The notes beneath the pieces were generated by a model. That model was not told where the DNA came from and did no database searches. It was given only the letters and a program-made list of their open reading frames with translations. A DNA stretch of 64,000 nucleotides from Enterobacter vonholyi (GTDB lineage Bacteria > Pseudomonadota > Gammaproteobacteria > Enterobacterales > Enterobacteriaceae): contig NZ_VTUC01000002.1 in NCBI RefSeq assembly GCF_008364555.1, positions 1-64,000 on the forward strand. The letters are read 5' to 3'. This document shows, piece after piece, positions 57,333 through 64,000 of the stretch. Within the stretch, counting starts at the first letter, position 1. Every line of letters begins with the position of its first letter. The translations under genes and the position numbers were made by a program.

Positions 57333-57869
57333 TCAGTTATAAATAACTGTAAAAGTAGAGGCTGAGTTAGCCTGGCCAGCAGTGATCGATGCCTGAGTCT
57401 GAATATAACGCGCGCCAAACTCCAGATTATTTACCGTCGTTCCAGCAGCTAAAGGATACTGCTTTGAAGGCGTATATAAACTGACAGGCTGTTCGGAAGA
57501 ATCAACCAGCTGAATCGCCACGCCAGTTGCAGTCGTCGCACCCGGGGTCAAAGACAGCGTGGTGTTATTGTCCGCATCTGGCGTACCACCGAAATTAATG
57601 GCTGCAGACGTGACCGTTTCCGGGCAGTCTTTTAACTGAATATCAAATTTCGTTAAGGTGCTGGTAGAGCCTACACCAGTAAATGTTGTTTTGGATACTT
57701 TGCCCAGCGCAACATTCAGCGGACTGCTTAAGCCGTTAACGACCTGACAGGCGGAATCGATAATTTCACCTGTGAAGTTAATTTGCCCTTCACCGGTGGA
57801 TGCTGCGAACGAAGATGCAGAGCATCCCAGCGCGGCAATAATGAATAAACCTAAAGTGACTTTTTTCAT
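57333..57869 (-). CDS. Major fimbrial subunit (FimA-like)
   Basis: The 178-residue pilin has a signal peptide ending SASSFAA and the type 1 pilin opening GQINFTGEIIDSACQV. A second cysteine lies in QLKDCPETV, and the C-terminal donor-strand region is ASTFTVIYN. The first position in the operon and FimA-like features mark it as the shaft subunit. No regulator gene or invertase lies beside the operon. Confidence 0.9.
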   Translation of the reverse strand: MKKVTLGLFIIAALGCSASSFAASTGEGQINFTGEIIDSACQVVNGLSSPLNVALGKVSKTTFTGVGSTSTLTKFDIQLKDCPETVTSAAINFGGTPDADNNTTLSLTPGATTATGVAIQLVDSSEQPVSLYTPSKQYPLAAGTTVNNLEFGARYIQTQASITAGQANSASTFTVIYN

Positions 57870-58135
57870 ATTTAAACCTGTATATTTCTCCTTTCGACTT
57901 CTGCATCACGCATTATTCGAAGTTATGTCTCAACTACTCACCGCTGGTTATTTAATCAGAAAACTCGGGCTGGGAAAGGTCCCGCGCGGCTTCCAAATAA
58001 TTCAATTAATTCTTGCAAAATAAATTTCCTCAACAAAACAATTAATTATAAAATTCAGCAGGGCGGCCAAAAAAACTAACGGCGGAGTCATTATCAGGGC
58101 TATATTGTTGATAACCTGCTGTAAGGAGAAATGTC
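57870..58135. promoter_or_regulatory. Divergent region fimbrial operon / ybiB
   Basis: This AT-rich 266-bp region must hold the promoters of the fimbrial operon (minus strand) and ybiB (plus strand). It contains no GATC site, so a pap-type Dam methylation switch is unlikely, and I see no long inverted repeats like those of the fimA invertible switch. Specific promoter elements were not identified. Confidence 0.5.
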
Positions 58136-59098
58136 GTGGATTATCGTAAAATTATCAAAGAGGTAGGGCGTGGGAAGCACCATGCCCGCGACCTGGACCA
58201 TGAAACTGCTCGCGCGCTTTACACCCGTATGCTTAACGGCGAGGTTCCGGAGCTTGAGTTGGGCGGTATCCTTATTGCGCTGCGTATTAAAGGCGAAGGT
58301 GAAGCGGAGATGCATGGCTTCTATGAAGCCATGCAGGCACAAACGCTGCGCTTAACGCCGCCGGTGGCAAAACCTATGCCGATCGTGATCCCGAGCTACA
58401 ACGGTGCGCGCAAGCAGGCAAATTTAACTCCGCTGCTCGCTATCTTATTACACAAGCTGGGATTCCCGGTGGTGGTGCACGGCGTAAGCGAAGATCCCAC
58501 CCGCGTGCTGACGGAGACCATTTTCGGGATGTTGGGGATTGAACCAACGCGTCATGCCGGTCAGGCACAGGCTAAGCTGGATGGCCATCAGCCTGTTTAT
58601 ATCCCGGTCGGCACGCTCTGCCCGCCGCTGGAGAAGCAACTCGATATGCGCTGGCGCATGGGCGTGCGCAACAGCGCGCACACCCTGGCAAAACTGGCCA
58701 CGCCGTTTGGTGAAGATGCCGCCCTGCGTCTCTCCAGCGTCTCGCACCCGGAATACGTGGCGCGAGTGGGGCAATTCTTTGAGGCAATTGGCGCAAGGGC
58801 GCTGTTGATGCACGGCACGGAAGGCGAGGTTTATGCGAACCCGCAGCGCTGCCCGCAGGTCATGCTGATTGATTCTTCAGGTACGCGCGCCATTCTTGAG
58901 CGTGGGGAAGAGAATACCGGCGTGATATTGCCTGAGGCAAAAGATCCCCATACTACAGCCCACTGGATTGAGCAGTGCCTCGCCGGAAATGTTCCTGTTC
59001 CGCATTCGATTAAGCTGCAAATGGCCTGCTGTTTGCTGGCAACCGGCGAAGTGGAATCTGTCCAGGCCGGGCTTGAACGTGTGGCGCAGGCGTTTTAG
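58136..59098 (+). CDS. ybiB: YbiB, TrpD2-type nucleic acid-binding protein
   Basis: The 320-residue protein resembles the anthranilate phosphoribosyltransferase fold (GGILIALRIKGEGEAEM, PSYNGARKQANLTPLLA, VHGVSEDPTR, NSAHTLAKLATPF). It belongs to the TrpD2 group; E. coli YbiB was reported to bind nucleic acids and to be linked to LexA, and is not a Trp enzyme. The start is GTG at 58136 with AAGGAG eight bases upstream; an ATG five bases earlier is out of frame. Confidence 0.93.
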   Translation: MDYRKIIKEVGRGKHHARDLDHETARALYTRMLNGEVPELELGGILIALRIKGEGEAEMHGFYEAMQAQTLRLTPPVAKPMPIVIPSYNGARKQANLTPLLAILLHKLGFPVVVHGVSEDPTRVLTETIFGMLGIEPTRHAGQAQAKLDGHQPVYIPVGTLCPPLEKQLDMRWRMGVRNSAHTLAKLATPFGEDAALRLSSVSHPEYVARVGQFFEAIGARALLMHGTEGEVYANPQRCPQVMLIDSSGTRAILERGEENTGVILPEAKDPHTTAHWIEQCLAGNVPVPHSIKLQMACCLLATGEVESVQAGLERVAQAF

Positions 59099-59101
59099 AC
59101 A

Positions 59102-59130
59102 AAAAAAAGCCCGTCCAGTGGCGGACGGGC
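59102..59130 (-). terminator. Terminator downstream of ybiJ
   Basis: On the minus strand GCCCGTCC-GCCACT-GGACGGGC is followed by eight T. It can end ybiJ transcription just before it would enter ybiB from the far side. Confidence 0.87.
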
Positions 59131-59214
59131 AAGCAAGGGTAACAACAACAGGGTCAATGAGGGTGGAGCAGCTCACCAGAGGGTATGGCGAGGGGACAGC
59201 ATTCATTCAGTCGA

Positions 59215-59475
59215 TTACTTGTAGATAACTGCGGTACCGCTCAGCTTGTTATTACCGTTAGCGGAAGTAATGGTGTATCCACTTGCACCAGCAGCAGCAG
59301 CTTTTTCAGCCAGTTTGGCTTCCAGGCCGTCCAGCGTGGTGGCGCCATCAGCACTGACCACACCGACTTTATTCATGTTCTGTGCCTGACTAGAAGAGAC
59401 AGGCTCGACAGCGAAAGCGCCGAAAGACAGAGCGGACAGGGCAACAGCAGCTACAGCATATTTGATGGTTTTCAT
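59215..59475 (-). CDS. ybiJ: YbiJ, periplasmic DUF1471 (BhsA/McbA) family protein
   Basis: The 86-residue protein has a signal peptide (MKTIKYAVAAVALSALSFG to FAV) and the DUF1471 pattern MNKVGVVSADGATTLDGLEAKLAEKA...GASGYTITSANGNNKLSGTAVIYK. This family includes stress-induced periplasmic proteins such as BhsA and McbA. The start fits the signal peptide; an upstream in-frame ATG adds 37 residues with no family match. The region upstream to 59760 holds short inverted repeats and otherwise nothing recognisable. Confidence 0.93.
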   Translation of the reverse strand: MKTIKYAVAAVALSALSFGAFAVEPVSSSQAQNMNKVGVVSADGATTLDGLEAKLAEKAAAAGASGYTITSANGNNKLSGTAVIYK

Positions 59476-59721
59476 AATTAATCTCTCGCAGGTGTTTCTG
59501 TTAAGGGGACGATGTTCCGTCGATGTGATAAGTATCACGGTTTTTCTCGTGAGATAAAATCGAAGAGAATTGACGTGGTTGCTCAAAAAAATTGAATGAC
59601 AAATAACTTATTGAATATTAATAAAATCAAATCACCGCTTTACACTTCTTGCGGATACGCTTTACAGAAGTGAAATGAAGGGCACATTTTGCTACGCGGT
59701 TCGCTAAAAATCGTGAGCGTA

Positions 59722-59747
59722 AAGCTAAGGGCCTGCGCGGTTAGCTT
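59722..59747. repeat. Short inverted repeat between ybiI and ybiJ
   Basis: AAGCTAA at 59722 faces TTAGCTT at 59741 across a GC-rich 12-base loop. A second pair, CACTTCT at 59643 and AGAAGTG at 59666, lies nearby. Neither has a T run. They could be regulatory sites of ybiJ or chance. Confidence 0.3.
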
Positions 59748-59760
59748 AGGTAAAGGAAAG

Positions 59761-60027
59761 TCAACGTAGCTGGCTGTCTTTCGAACCTCTGCGATTATAT
59801 CCCGAGTGCGATGAGTTTTTCGAATTTTTATGCTGCTGGCAGGTAATACAAAGCCTTACGCCGGGAATGGCTTTTCGGCGCGCTTTCGGAATGGGGTCTC
59901 CGCATTCTTCACATTCAGTTAGGCTTTCGCCGCGCGGAATTTCACCGCGGGCACGCGCAACCGCATCTTCAATAGTACTGTTGATCTGTTCGTTAACAGC
60001 GTCGTCATTTGCCCAGCCGGAAGCCAT
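59761..60027 (-). CDS. ybiI: YbiI, DksA/TraR-type zinc finger protein
   Basis: The 88-residue protein has the C4 zinc finger of the DksA/TraR family, CEECGDPIPKARRKAIPGVRLCITC (about residues 37-61), after a short helical N-terminus. It lacks the long coiled-coil of DksA and is closer in size to TraR, which can act on RNA polymerase alone. Whether YbiI does so is not known to me. GGAGGGCGCT before the start gives a strong ribosome site. Confidence 0.92.
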   Translation of the reverse strand: MASGWANDDAVNEQINSTIEDAVARARGEIPRGESLTECEECGDPIPKARRKAIPGVRLCITCQQHKNSKNSSHSGYNRRGSKDSQLR

Positions 60028-60149
60028 AGCGCCCTCCTGAAATCGGTTTAAGCTATACGTTCACTATGGGGTTAAAAAATGAACAATCAAGGTGAAGGGA
60101 GAAGAGAACTGCACCCGTTGGGCAGATGCAGTCTTGTGGAAGAGAAAGA

Positions 60150-60416
60150 TTATTTATAGATGGTCGCGGTGCCGTACATATGGTTGTCACCGCCAGCGGA
60201 GTTCACCACGAATCCTTTTGCACCCTCCTGGCGGGCTTTTTCAGCAAGTTTAGCCTGTAGATCGTCAAGGTTACTGGCGCGGCTAACCGAAACGGTGCCC
60301 GCAGGACGAAGCTGGCTGGTGTCGGTACTCTGGGTCAGCGACTGAACGGCCATGGCAGAAAATGACGCGGTCGTCAGGGCGGCTGCGATAACAGCAAGGG
60401 TCAGGTACTTTTTCAT
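60150..60416 (-). CDS. mcbA: McbA, periplasmic DUF1471 family protein
   Basis: McbA (YbiM) is a small secreted protein; in E. coli it is repressed by McbR and limits the mucoid colanic acid phenotype. The 88-residue protein has a signal peptide (MKKYLTLAVIAAALTTASFS to AMA) and ends with the family motif GAKGFVVNSAGGDNHMYGTATIYK. The preferred start is 60416, preceded by GAGGATGTG. It is a paralog of ybiJ 0.7 kb away. Confidence 0.92.
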   Translation of the reverse strand: MKKYLTLAVIAAALTTASFSAMAVQSLTQSTDTSQLRPAGTVSVSRASNLDDLQAKLAEKARQEGAKGFVVNSAGGDNHMYGTATIYK

Positions 60417-60659
60417 AATCACATCCTCATGAGGAAACAACAGGTGATTCCCCTTAAGTTTAGAAGCCTGACGAGTGTGACTTAGCGCAAATATTTGATG
60501 ATGATCTGCTTATTTTTTGAACGATATAAGTTGACAATTCGCTGACGGATCATAGACATAAAGGTGCTTGATTTATGGCGAGTTTCTAAGCGCCGCAGAG
60601 AAAGATTTACCGTTGAGCCAGCACAGGGTATCTTACGCCGCTGTTTAAAGGAGAATGCC

Positions 60660-61571
60660 ATGACTGCCCAAAAGCCGGGATTACACCCGCGAAATCGCCA
60701 CCGCAGCCGCTACGACATGAACGCGTTATGCCTGAGCTGCCCGCCGCTGCAGGACTACCTAGTTCAGACCCCAGCGGGTGAGCCCTCGGTCAACTTTGCT
60801 GACCCGCAGGCGGTGAAAATGCTGAACAAAGCCCTGCTGGCGCATTTTTACGGTGTGGCGAACTGGGATATTCCGGAAGGCTTTCTCTGTCCACCCGTAC
60901 CGGGCCGGGCTGATTACATTCACCACCTTGCCGACCTTCTTGCCGAAGGTAATGAGGGTGTTGTTCCACAGCAGGCCACTATTCTGGATATTGGCACCGG
61001 GGCAAACCTGATTTACCCGCTGATTGGCGCGCATGAATACCAGTGGCGCTTTACCGGAAGTGAAATCGGTGACGAGGCCTTTGCCAGCGCCCAGGCGATT
61101 ATCAACGCTAACCCGGGATTAAGCCGCGCCATTCGCCTGCGTCGACAGAAAGATACGGCTTCGATCTTCAACGGCATTATTCACAAAAACGAAAGCTATG
61201 ACGCCACGATGTGCAATCCACCTTTCCATGATTCGGCGGCATCGGCCCGCGCGGGCAGCGAGCGCAAGCGCCGCAACCTGGGTCAGGCTGAGGATGCCGC
61301 GCTGAATTTCGGTGGTCAGCAGCAGGAGCTCTGGTGTGAAGGGGGCGAAGTGGCGTTCATCCTGCGCATGATTGCGGAAAGCAAACAGTTTGGCCGTCAG
61401 GTTAAGTGGTTCACGACGCTGGTATCCCGCGGAGATAACCTGCCGCCACTTTACCGCGCCCTGACCGAGGCGGGCGCCGTAAAAGTGGTGAAAAAAGAGA
61501 TGGCGCAGGGCCAGAAGCAAAGCCGCTTTATCGCCTGGTCGTTTATGGACAATAACAAACGTCGCAAATAG
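60660..61571 (+). CDS. rlmF: 23S rRNA (adenine1618-N6)-methyltransferase
   Basis: RlmF (YbiN) methylates A1618 of 23S rRNA with S-adenosylmethionine. The 303-residue protein has the SAM-binding motif [14 protein letters not shown] near residue 108 and the catalytic N6-adenine motif CNPPFHDS (NPPF). The preceding part matches E. coli RlmF from [15 protein letters not shown]. The start at 60660 follows AAAGGAGAATGCC; an in-frame ATG at 60564 adds 32 residues unlike the family and is rejected. Confidence 0.95.
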   Translation: MTAQKPGLHPRNRHRSRYDMNALCLSCPPLQDYLVQTPAGEPSVNFADPQAVKMLNKALLAHFYGVANWDIPEGFLCPPVPGRADYIHHLADLLAEGNEGVVPQQATILDIGTGANLIYPLIGAHEYQWRFTGSEIGDEAFASAQAIINANPGLSRAIRLRRQKDTASIFNGIIHKNESYDATMCNPPFHDSAASARAGSERKRRNLGQAEDAALNFGGQQQELWCEGGEVAFILRMIAESKQFGRQVKWFTTLVSRGDNLPPLYRALTEAGAVKVVKKEMAQGQKQSRFIAWSFMDNNKRRK

Positions 61572-61579
61572 TACTCCGT

Positions 61580-61613
61580 CGTAGGCCGGGTAAGGCGAAG
61601 CCGCCACCCGGCA
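61580..61613. repeat. Single REP unit between rlmF and ybiO
   Basis: GTAGGCCGGGTAAGGCGAAG and GCCACCCGGC form one classical REP palindrome with the central GCGAAGCC mismatch loop. It sits between the convergent rlmF and ybiO genes. Confidence 0.85.
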
Positions 61614-61619
61614 ACCAGG

Positions 61620-63833
61620 CTACAGCGTCGGCTCCTGCGGAGGGAGCGGCGATGCGGGCGGCGGCAATACCTGATACGTCTGCACGGGCATCCGCACGTT
61701 CGCCAGATCGAAGTGTTTTTTCACCATGCTGTCGAGGGCAAAGCGCACCGTCCACTGCTTCAGCGGCTGGGTGGTGAACGACACGCGCAGGGTAAACGCC
61801 GTGTTCGTCAGCCCGACAATGCCGGCAAATGACGGCTCGCCAATCACCAGTCCGCGAATATCCTCCATCTGCATCAGCTCTTCTACCGCATCGCGCAGCG
61901 CCTGCTTCGCTTTATCGGCATCCTCATGACGATCCACATCGTAGTTCGCCACCACGGAGCCAATGCCGCGCACAAAGTTGGCGAAGGTGGTTATCGAGGA
62001 CCAGGGAATGATGTGGTACGCCCCGGTGTCCTGGCGCACGCCAACTGAACGGATGGACATCCTCTCAACGGTGCCGGTTAACGGCCCTATGGTTACCAGA
62101 TCGCCCGTGTTCATCCCGTTCTCAAACTGGATAAAGATGCCGGTAATAATATCCTTCACCAGCGTTTGCGACCCGAAGGAGATCGCCAGGCCCAGGGCAC
62201 CGGCACCGGCCAGCAGCGGGGCGATATTCACCCCGATTTCCGACAGCACAATCATGATGGTGATGGTACTGATAATGACCGCCAGCGCGTTACGGAACAA
62301 CGTTAACAGCGTTCTTGCCCGCGCGCTGGGCAGGGGACGGCCGTGAATATCCGACACCAGACGGTTCTCGATAAGGCTCGCCAGCAGCGTCCAGCCGACG
62401 GCAGAGAAGAACAAAATCAACGCGATGCGAATCAGGATGTCGACCGTTTTCTCACCCGCACCGTTGTGCAGCCAGTTCCAGAAATCAAACAGGCTCCAGG
62501 CATTCAGGAGCAGCATGATCGCCACGCAGACGGTGAGGATGCGCGCCACCTTCAGCGATACCGACATCCAGCCGTTTACCCGTTTTTGCAGTTCCGGGTA
62601 ATTACGCTGTACCTGCGGCGACAGGGTGATGGTTTTCGAAATCCAGCGCGACAGCAGCCCCGACACAAACGCCGCGATCCCGATAATGGCCAGGCTTTTG
62701 AACGTCGCCCCCATCATAAATTTCAGGCTATTGCCTGGGTCGAACAGCGAGAAGAAGCACAATACGATGAAGTAGGCGCTTGCCAGCCAGTGCCACACCA
62801 GGGCGAAAGCGCGGATAAAGAGGCTAAAGAACGAAAGGGAGCGATCGGCCAGATTCAGCAGGCTTTGGGTAATGTTTTTTTTATTGTGGAAGATAAGATA
62901 CAGCGACCAGAAGGTAATGCAGATCATGATAATGACGTTTGCCAGCGCGCCAAACTGGACGTTTACCTGGTTGGAGATGATCGGCACGGCAACCAGCAGA
63001 CCGTAGCCAATCAGCCCGCTGAGCACGCTCAGACGCAGCGCCCAGTACCTGGCGCTCGCATCGCGAATTGAGAAGGGACGTAGCTCCGGTACGTGCGGAC
63101 AAAAGAGTAACCGCAGCAGCGCCTTAAAGAACTCGATCAGGGCAAAGGCATTCAGGAAAAGCGACTGCTGAAATGCGATGGTTTTATTGCCCGCGTTCAG
63201 CCTGTCGGCGAGCATCTGGCCTAAAAACAGCGTCAAGGCCAGCAGCAGTAAATCGATGATAAACGCTGAGGCGATCATCAGCGGCAGGTGCAGCCAGCTG
63301 CTTTTATGCTGATTCTTCCTTCGTCCCCATTGTCCCATTTTGCGGTACAGCGGCCACGCGCACAGGCGCACCAGCCAGTAAAAAAGAAATACCGCACCGG
63401 CCAGCATCAGGAACTGCGCGGCTGCGGCGGTAAACGTGTGTGGATTAAACGGCTTATGCGGTGATCCAATCAGGTTGCGGTAGAGCTGAGCAAAGCGCGA
63501 GGAGAGGGCTTCCCCATAGTGGCGGCTTACGTCGGTGACATTTTCCAGCACCGTTTTTTGCTCCTCCACCTGGGGAGGGGTGATGACAGGCACCGGCTCC
63601 TGCGGCGGCGTGGCGGCCACTTTCCTCAGCTGGCTGATGAGTTCCTGCCGGGAGGTGTCGTTTTCGAGGACGTCGGCGAGGGCGCTGTAGGCGGCTTTTT
63701 TCTGTTCGACATCCGGTTCCGGCGGGGGAGTATTTTGCTGGCTGGCGGTTGTTCCGGTGGTCACGCCGGGGATCGCGACGGCGAACGATGGCGCACTAAA
63801 CAGGCTAATCAACAGCAACAGGATCCACGGCAC
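61620..63833 (-). CDS. ybiO: Moderate-conductance mechanosensitive channel YbiO
   Basis: YbiO is a large MscS-family channel that opens on membrane tension. The 737-residue protein has a signal peptide (WILLLLISLFSAPSFAVA), a periplasmic domain of about 120 residues, many hydrophobic helices and the MscS pore segment GAGALGLAISFGSQTLVKDIITGIFIQFENG. A cytoplasmic beta domain follows (TGTVERMSIRSVGVRQDTGAYHIIPW). The start is GTG at 63833 with GGAGG seven bases upstream, aligning to the E. coli start; the ATG further upstream lacks a ribosome site. Confidence 0.94.
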   Translation of the reverse strand: MPWILLLLISLFSAPSFAVAIPGVTTGTTASQQNTPPPEPDVEQKKAAYSALADVLENDTSRQELISQLRKVAATPPQEPVPVITPPQVEEQKTVLENVTDVSRHYGEALSSRFAQLYRNLIGSPHKPFNPHTFTAAAAQFLMLAGAVFLFYWLVRLCAWPLYRKMGQWGRRKNQHKSSWLHLPLMIASAFIIDLLLLALTLFLGQMLADRLNAGNKTIAFQQSLFLNAFALIEFFKALLRLLFCPHVPELRPFSIRDASARYWALRLSVLSGLIGYGLLVAVPIISNQVNVQFGALANVIIMICITFWSLYLIFHNKKNITQSLLNLADRSLSFFSLFIRAFALVWHWLASAYFIVLCFFSLFDPGNSLKFMMGATFKSLAIIGIAAFVSGLLSRWISKTITLSPQVQRNYPELQKRVNGWMSVSLKVARILTVCVAIMLLLNAWSLFDFWNWLHNGAGEKTVDILIRIALILFFSAVGWTLLASLIENRLVSDIHGRPLPSARARTLLTLFRNALAVIISTITIMIVLSEIGVNIAPLLAGAGALGLAISFGSQTLVKDIITGIFIQFENGMNTGDLVTIGPLTGTVERMSIRSVGVRQDTGAYHIIPWSSITTFANFVRGIGSVVANYDVDRHEDADKAKQALRDAVEELMQMEDIRGLVIGEPSFAGIVGLTNTAFTLRVSFTTQPLKQWTVRFALDSMVKKHFDLANVRMPVQTYQVLPPPASPLPPQEPTL

Positions 63834-63917
63834 GGCGTCCTCCGGTGAAAATGTCGAACAAAATGATAAGTATAGAAGTCGAGGCGAGGTGGGGGATTTT
63901 TGGGAACAATCTGGCGT

Positions 63918-63945
63918 AAAAAAGCCGGGCATGCCCGGCTTACGT
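63918..63945 (-). terminator. Terminator of the glnHPQ operon
   Basis: On the minus strand AAGCCGGG-CATG-CCCGGCTT-type arms are followed by a T run (TTTTTTACG), just past the glnQ stop codon and before ybiO. Confidence 0.85.
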
Positions 63946-63958
63946 GTAAAGCGAGAGA

Positions 63959-64000
63959 TCAGGATACGTGCTGCAGGAACTCCTGCAAACGCTGACTCGG
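63959..64000 (-). CDS. glnQ: Glutamine ABC transporter ATPase, 3' end only
   Basis: The last 13 codons read PSQRLQEFLQHVS then TGA on the minus strand, matching the C-terminus of enterobacterial GlnQ as I recall it. The rest lies beyond the right edge of the window. The position beside ybiO agrees with E. coli gene order. Confidence 0.85.
   Translation of the reverse strand, partial: PSQRLQEFLQHVS

Overview
This window is a stretch of enterobacterial chromosome. Gene order follows the E. coli K-12 lys tRNA/nadA to glnQ segment almost gene for gene. A complete hut (histidine degradation) operon sits between ybhC and ybhB, as in Klebsiella, Enterobacter and Salmonella, and several E. coli genes are missing. 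With the protein similarity and the REP-type repeats, this suggests Enterobacter (E. cloacae complex) or a close relative such as Lelliottia. All comparisons to E. coli, Salmonella and Klebsiella are from memory; no database search was run.

Layout. 1-183: two identical tRNA-Lys genes. 375-4940: NAD synthesis (nadA, pnuC), zinc efflux (zitB), the small secreted protein ybgS, and aroG. 5002-10219: gpmA and the gal operon (galE-T-K-M, minus strand) with its complete control region. 10421-15728: molybdate genes, modE-modF on the minus strand and modABC on the plus strand, with acrZ between. 15729-19087: ybhA, pgl, ybhC. 19312-25557: hutI-hutG-hutC and hutU-hutH. 25643-31171: ybhB, bioA and divergent bioBFCD around a BirA operator. 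31134-31856: an orphan UrtE/LivF-like ABC ATPase absent from E. coli at this place. 32610-34625: uvrB. 34718-38680: ybhK and moaABCDE with a Moco riboswitch. 38745-48662: ybhL, ybhN, clsB, ybhP, ybhQ and the ybhRSFG export system with its repressor cecR. 48868-52522: rhlE and dinG. 52509-57869: a five-gene chaperone-usher fimbrial operon placed between dinG and ybiB. 58136-64000: ybiB, ybiJ, ybiI, mcbA, rlmF, ybiO and the last codons of glnQ.

How the parts work together. ModE links the two molybdenum regions: a site lies before modA (uptake) and another before moaA (cofactor synthesis), and moaA also carries a cofactor-sensing leader. The hutU promoter has candidate CRP, NAC and HutC sites with consistent spacing, so histidine use should answer to carbon, nitrogen and inducer. 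The gal operators and CRP site keep the E. coli geometry exactly. uvrB and dinG carry LexA boxes.

Most of the window is conserved core genome. The least ordinary parts are the fimbrial operon, whose predicted terminator lies inside the 3' end of the dinG coding sequence, and the orphan ABC ATPase with a degenerate signature motif whose 3' end overlaps bioD. I did not find evidence for a wholly new system; these two loci are the best candidates for a second look.
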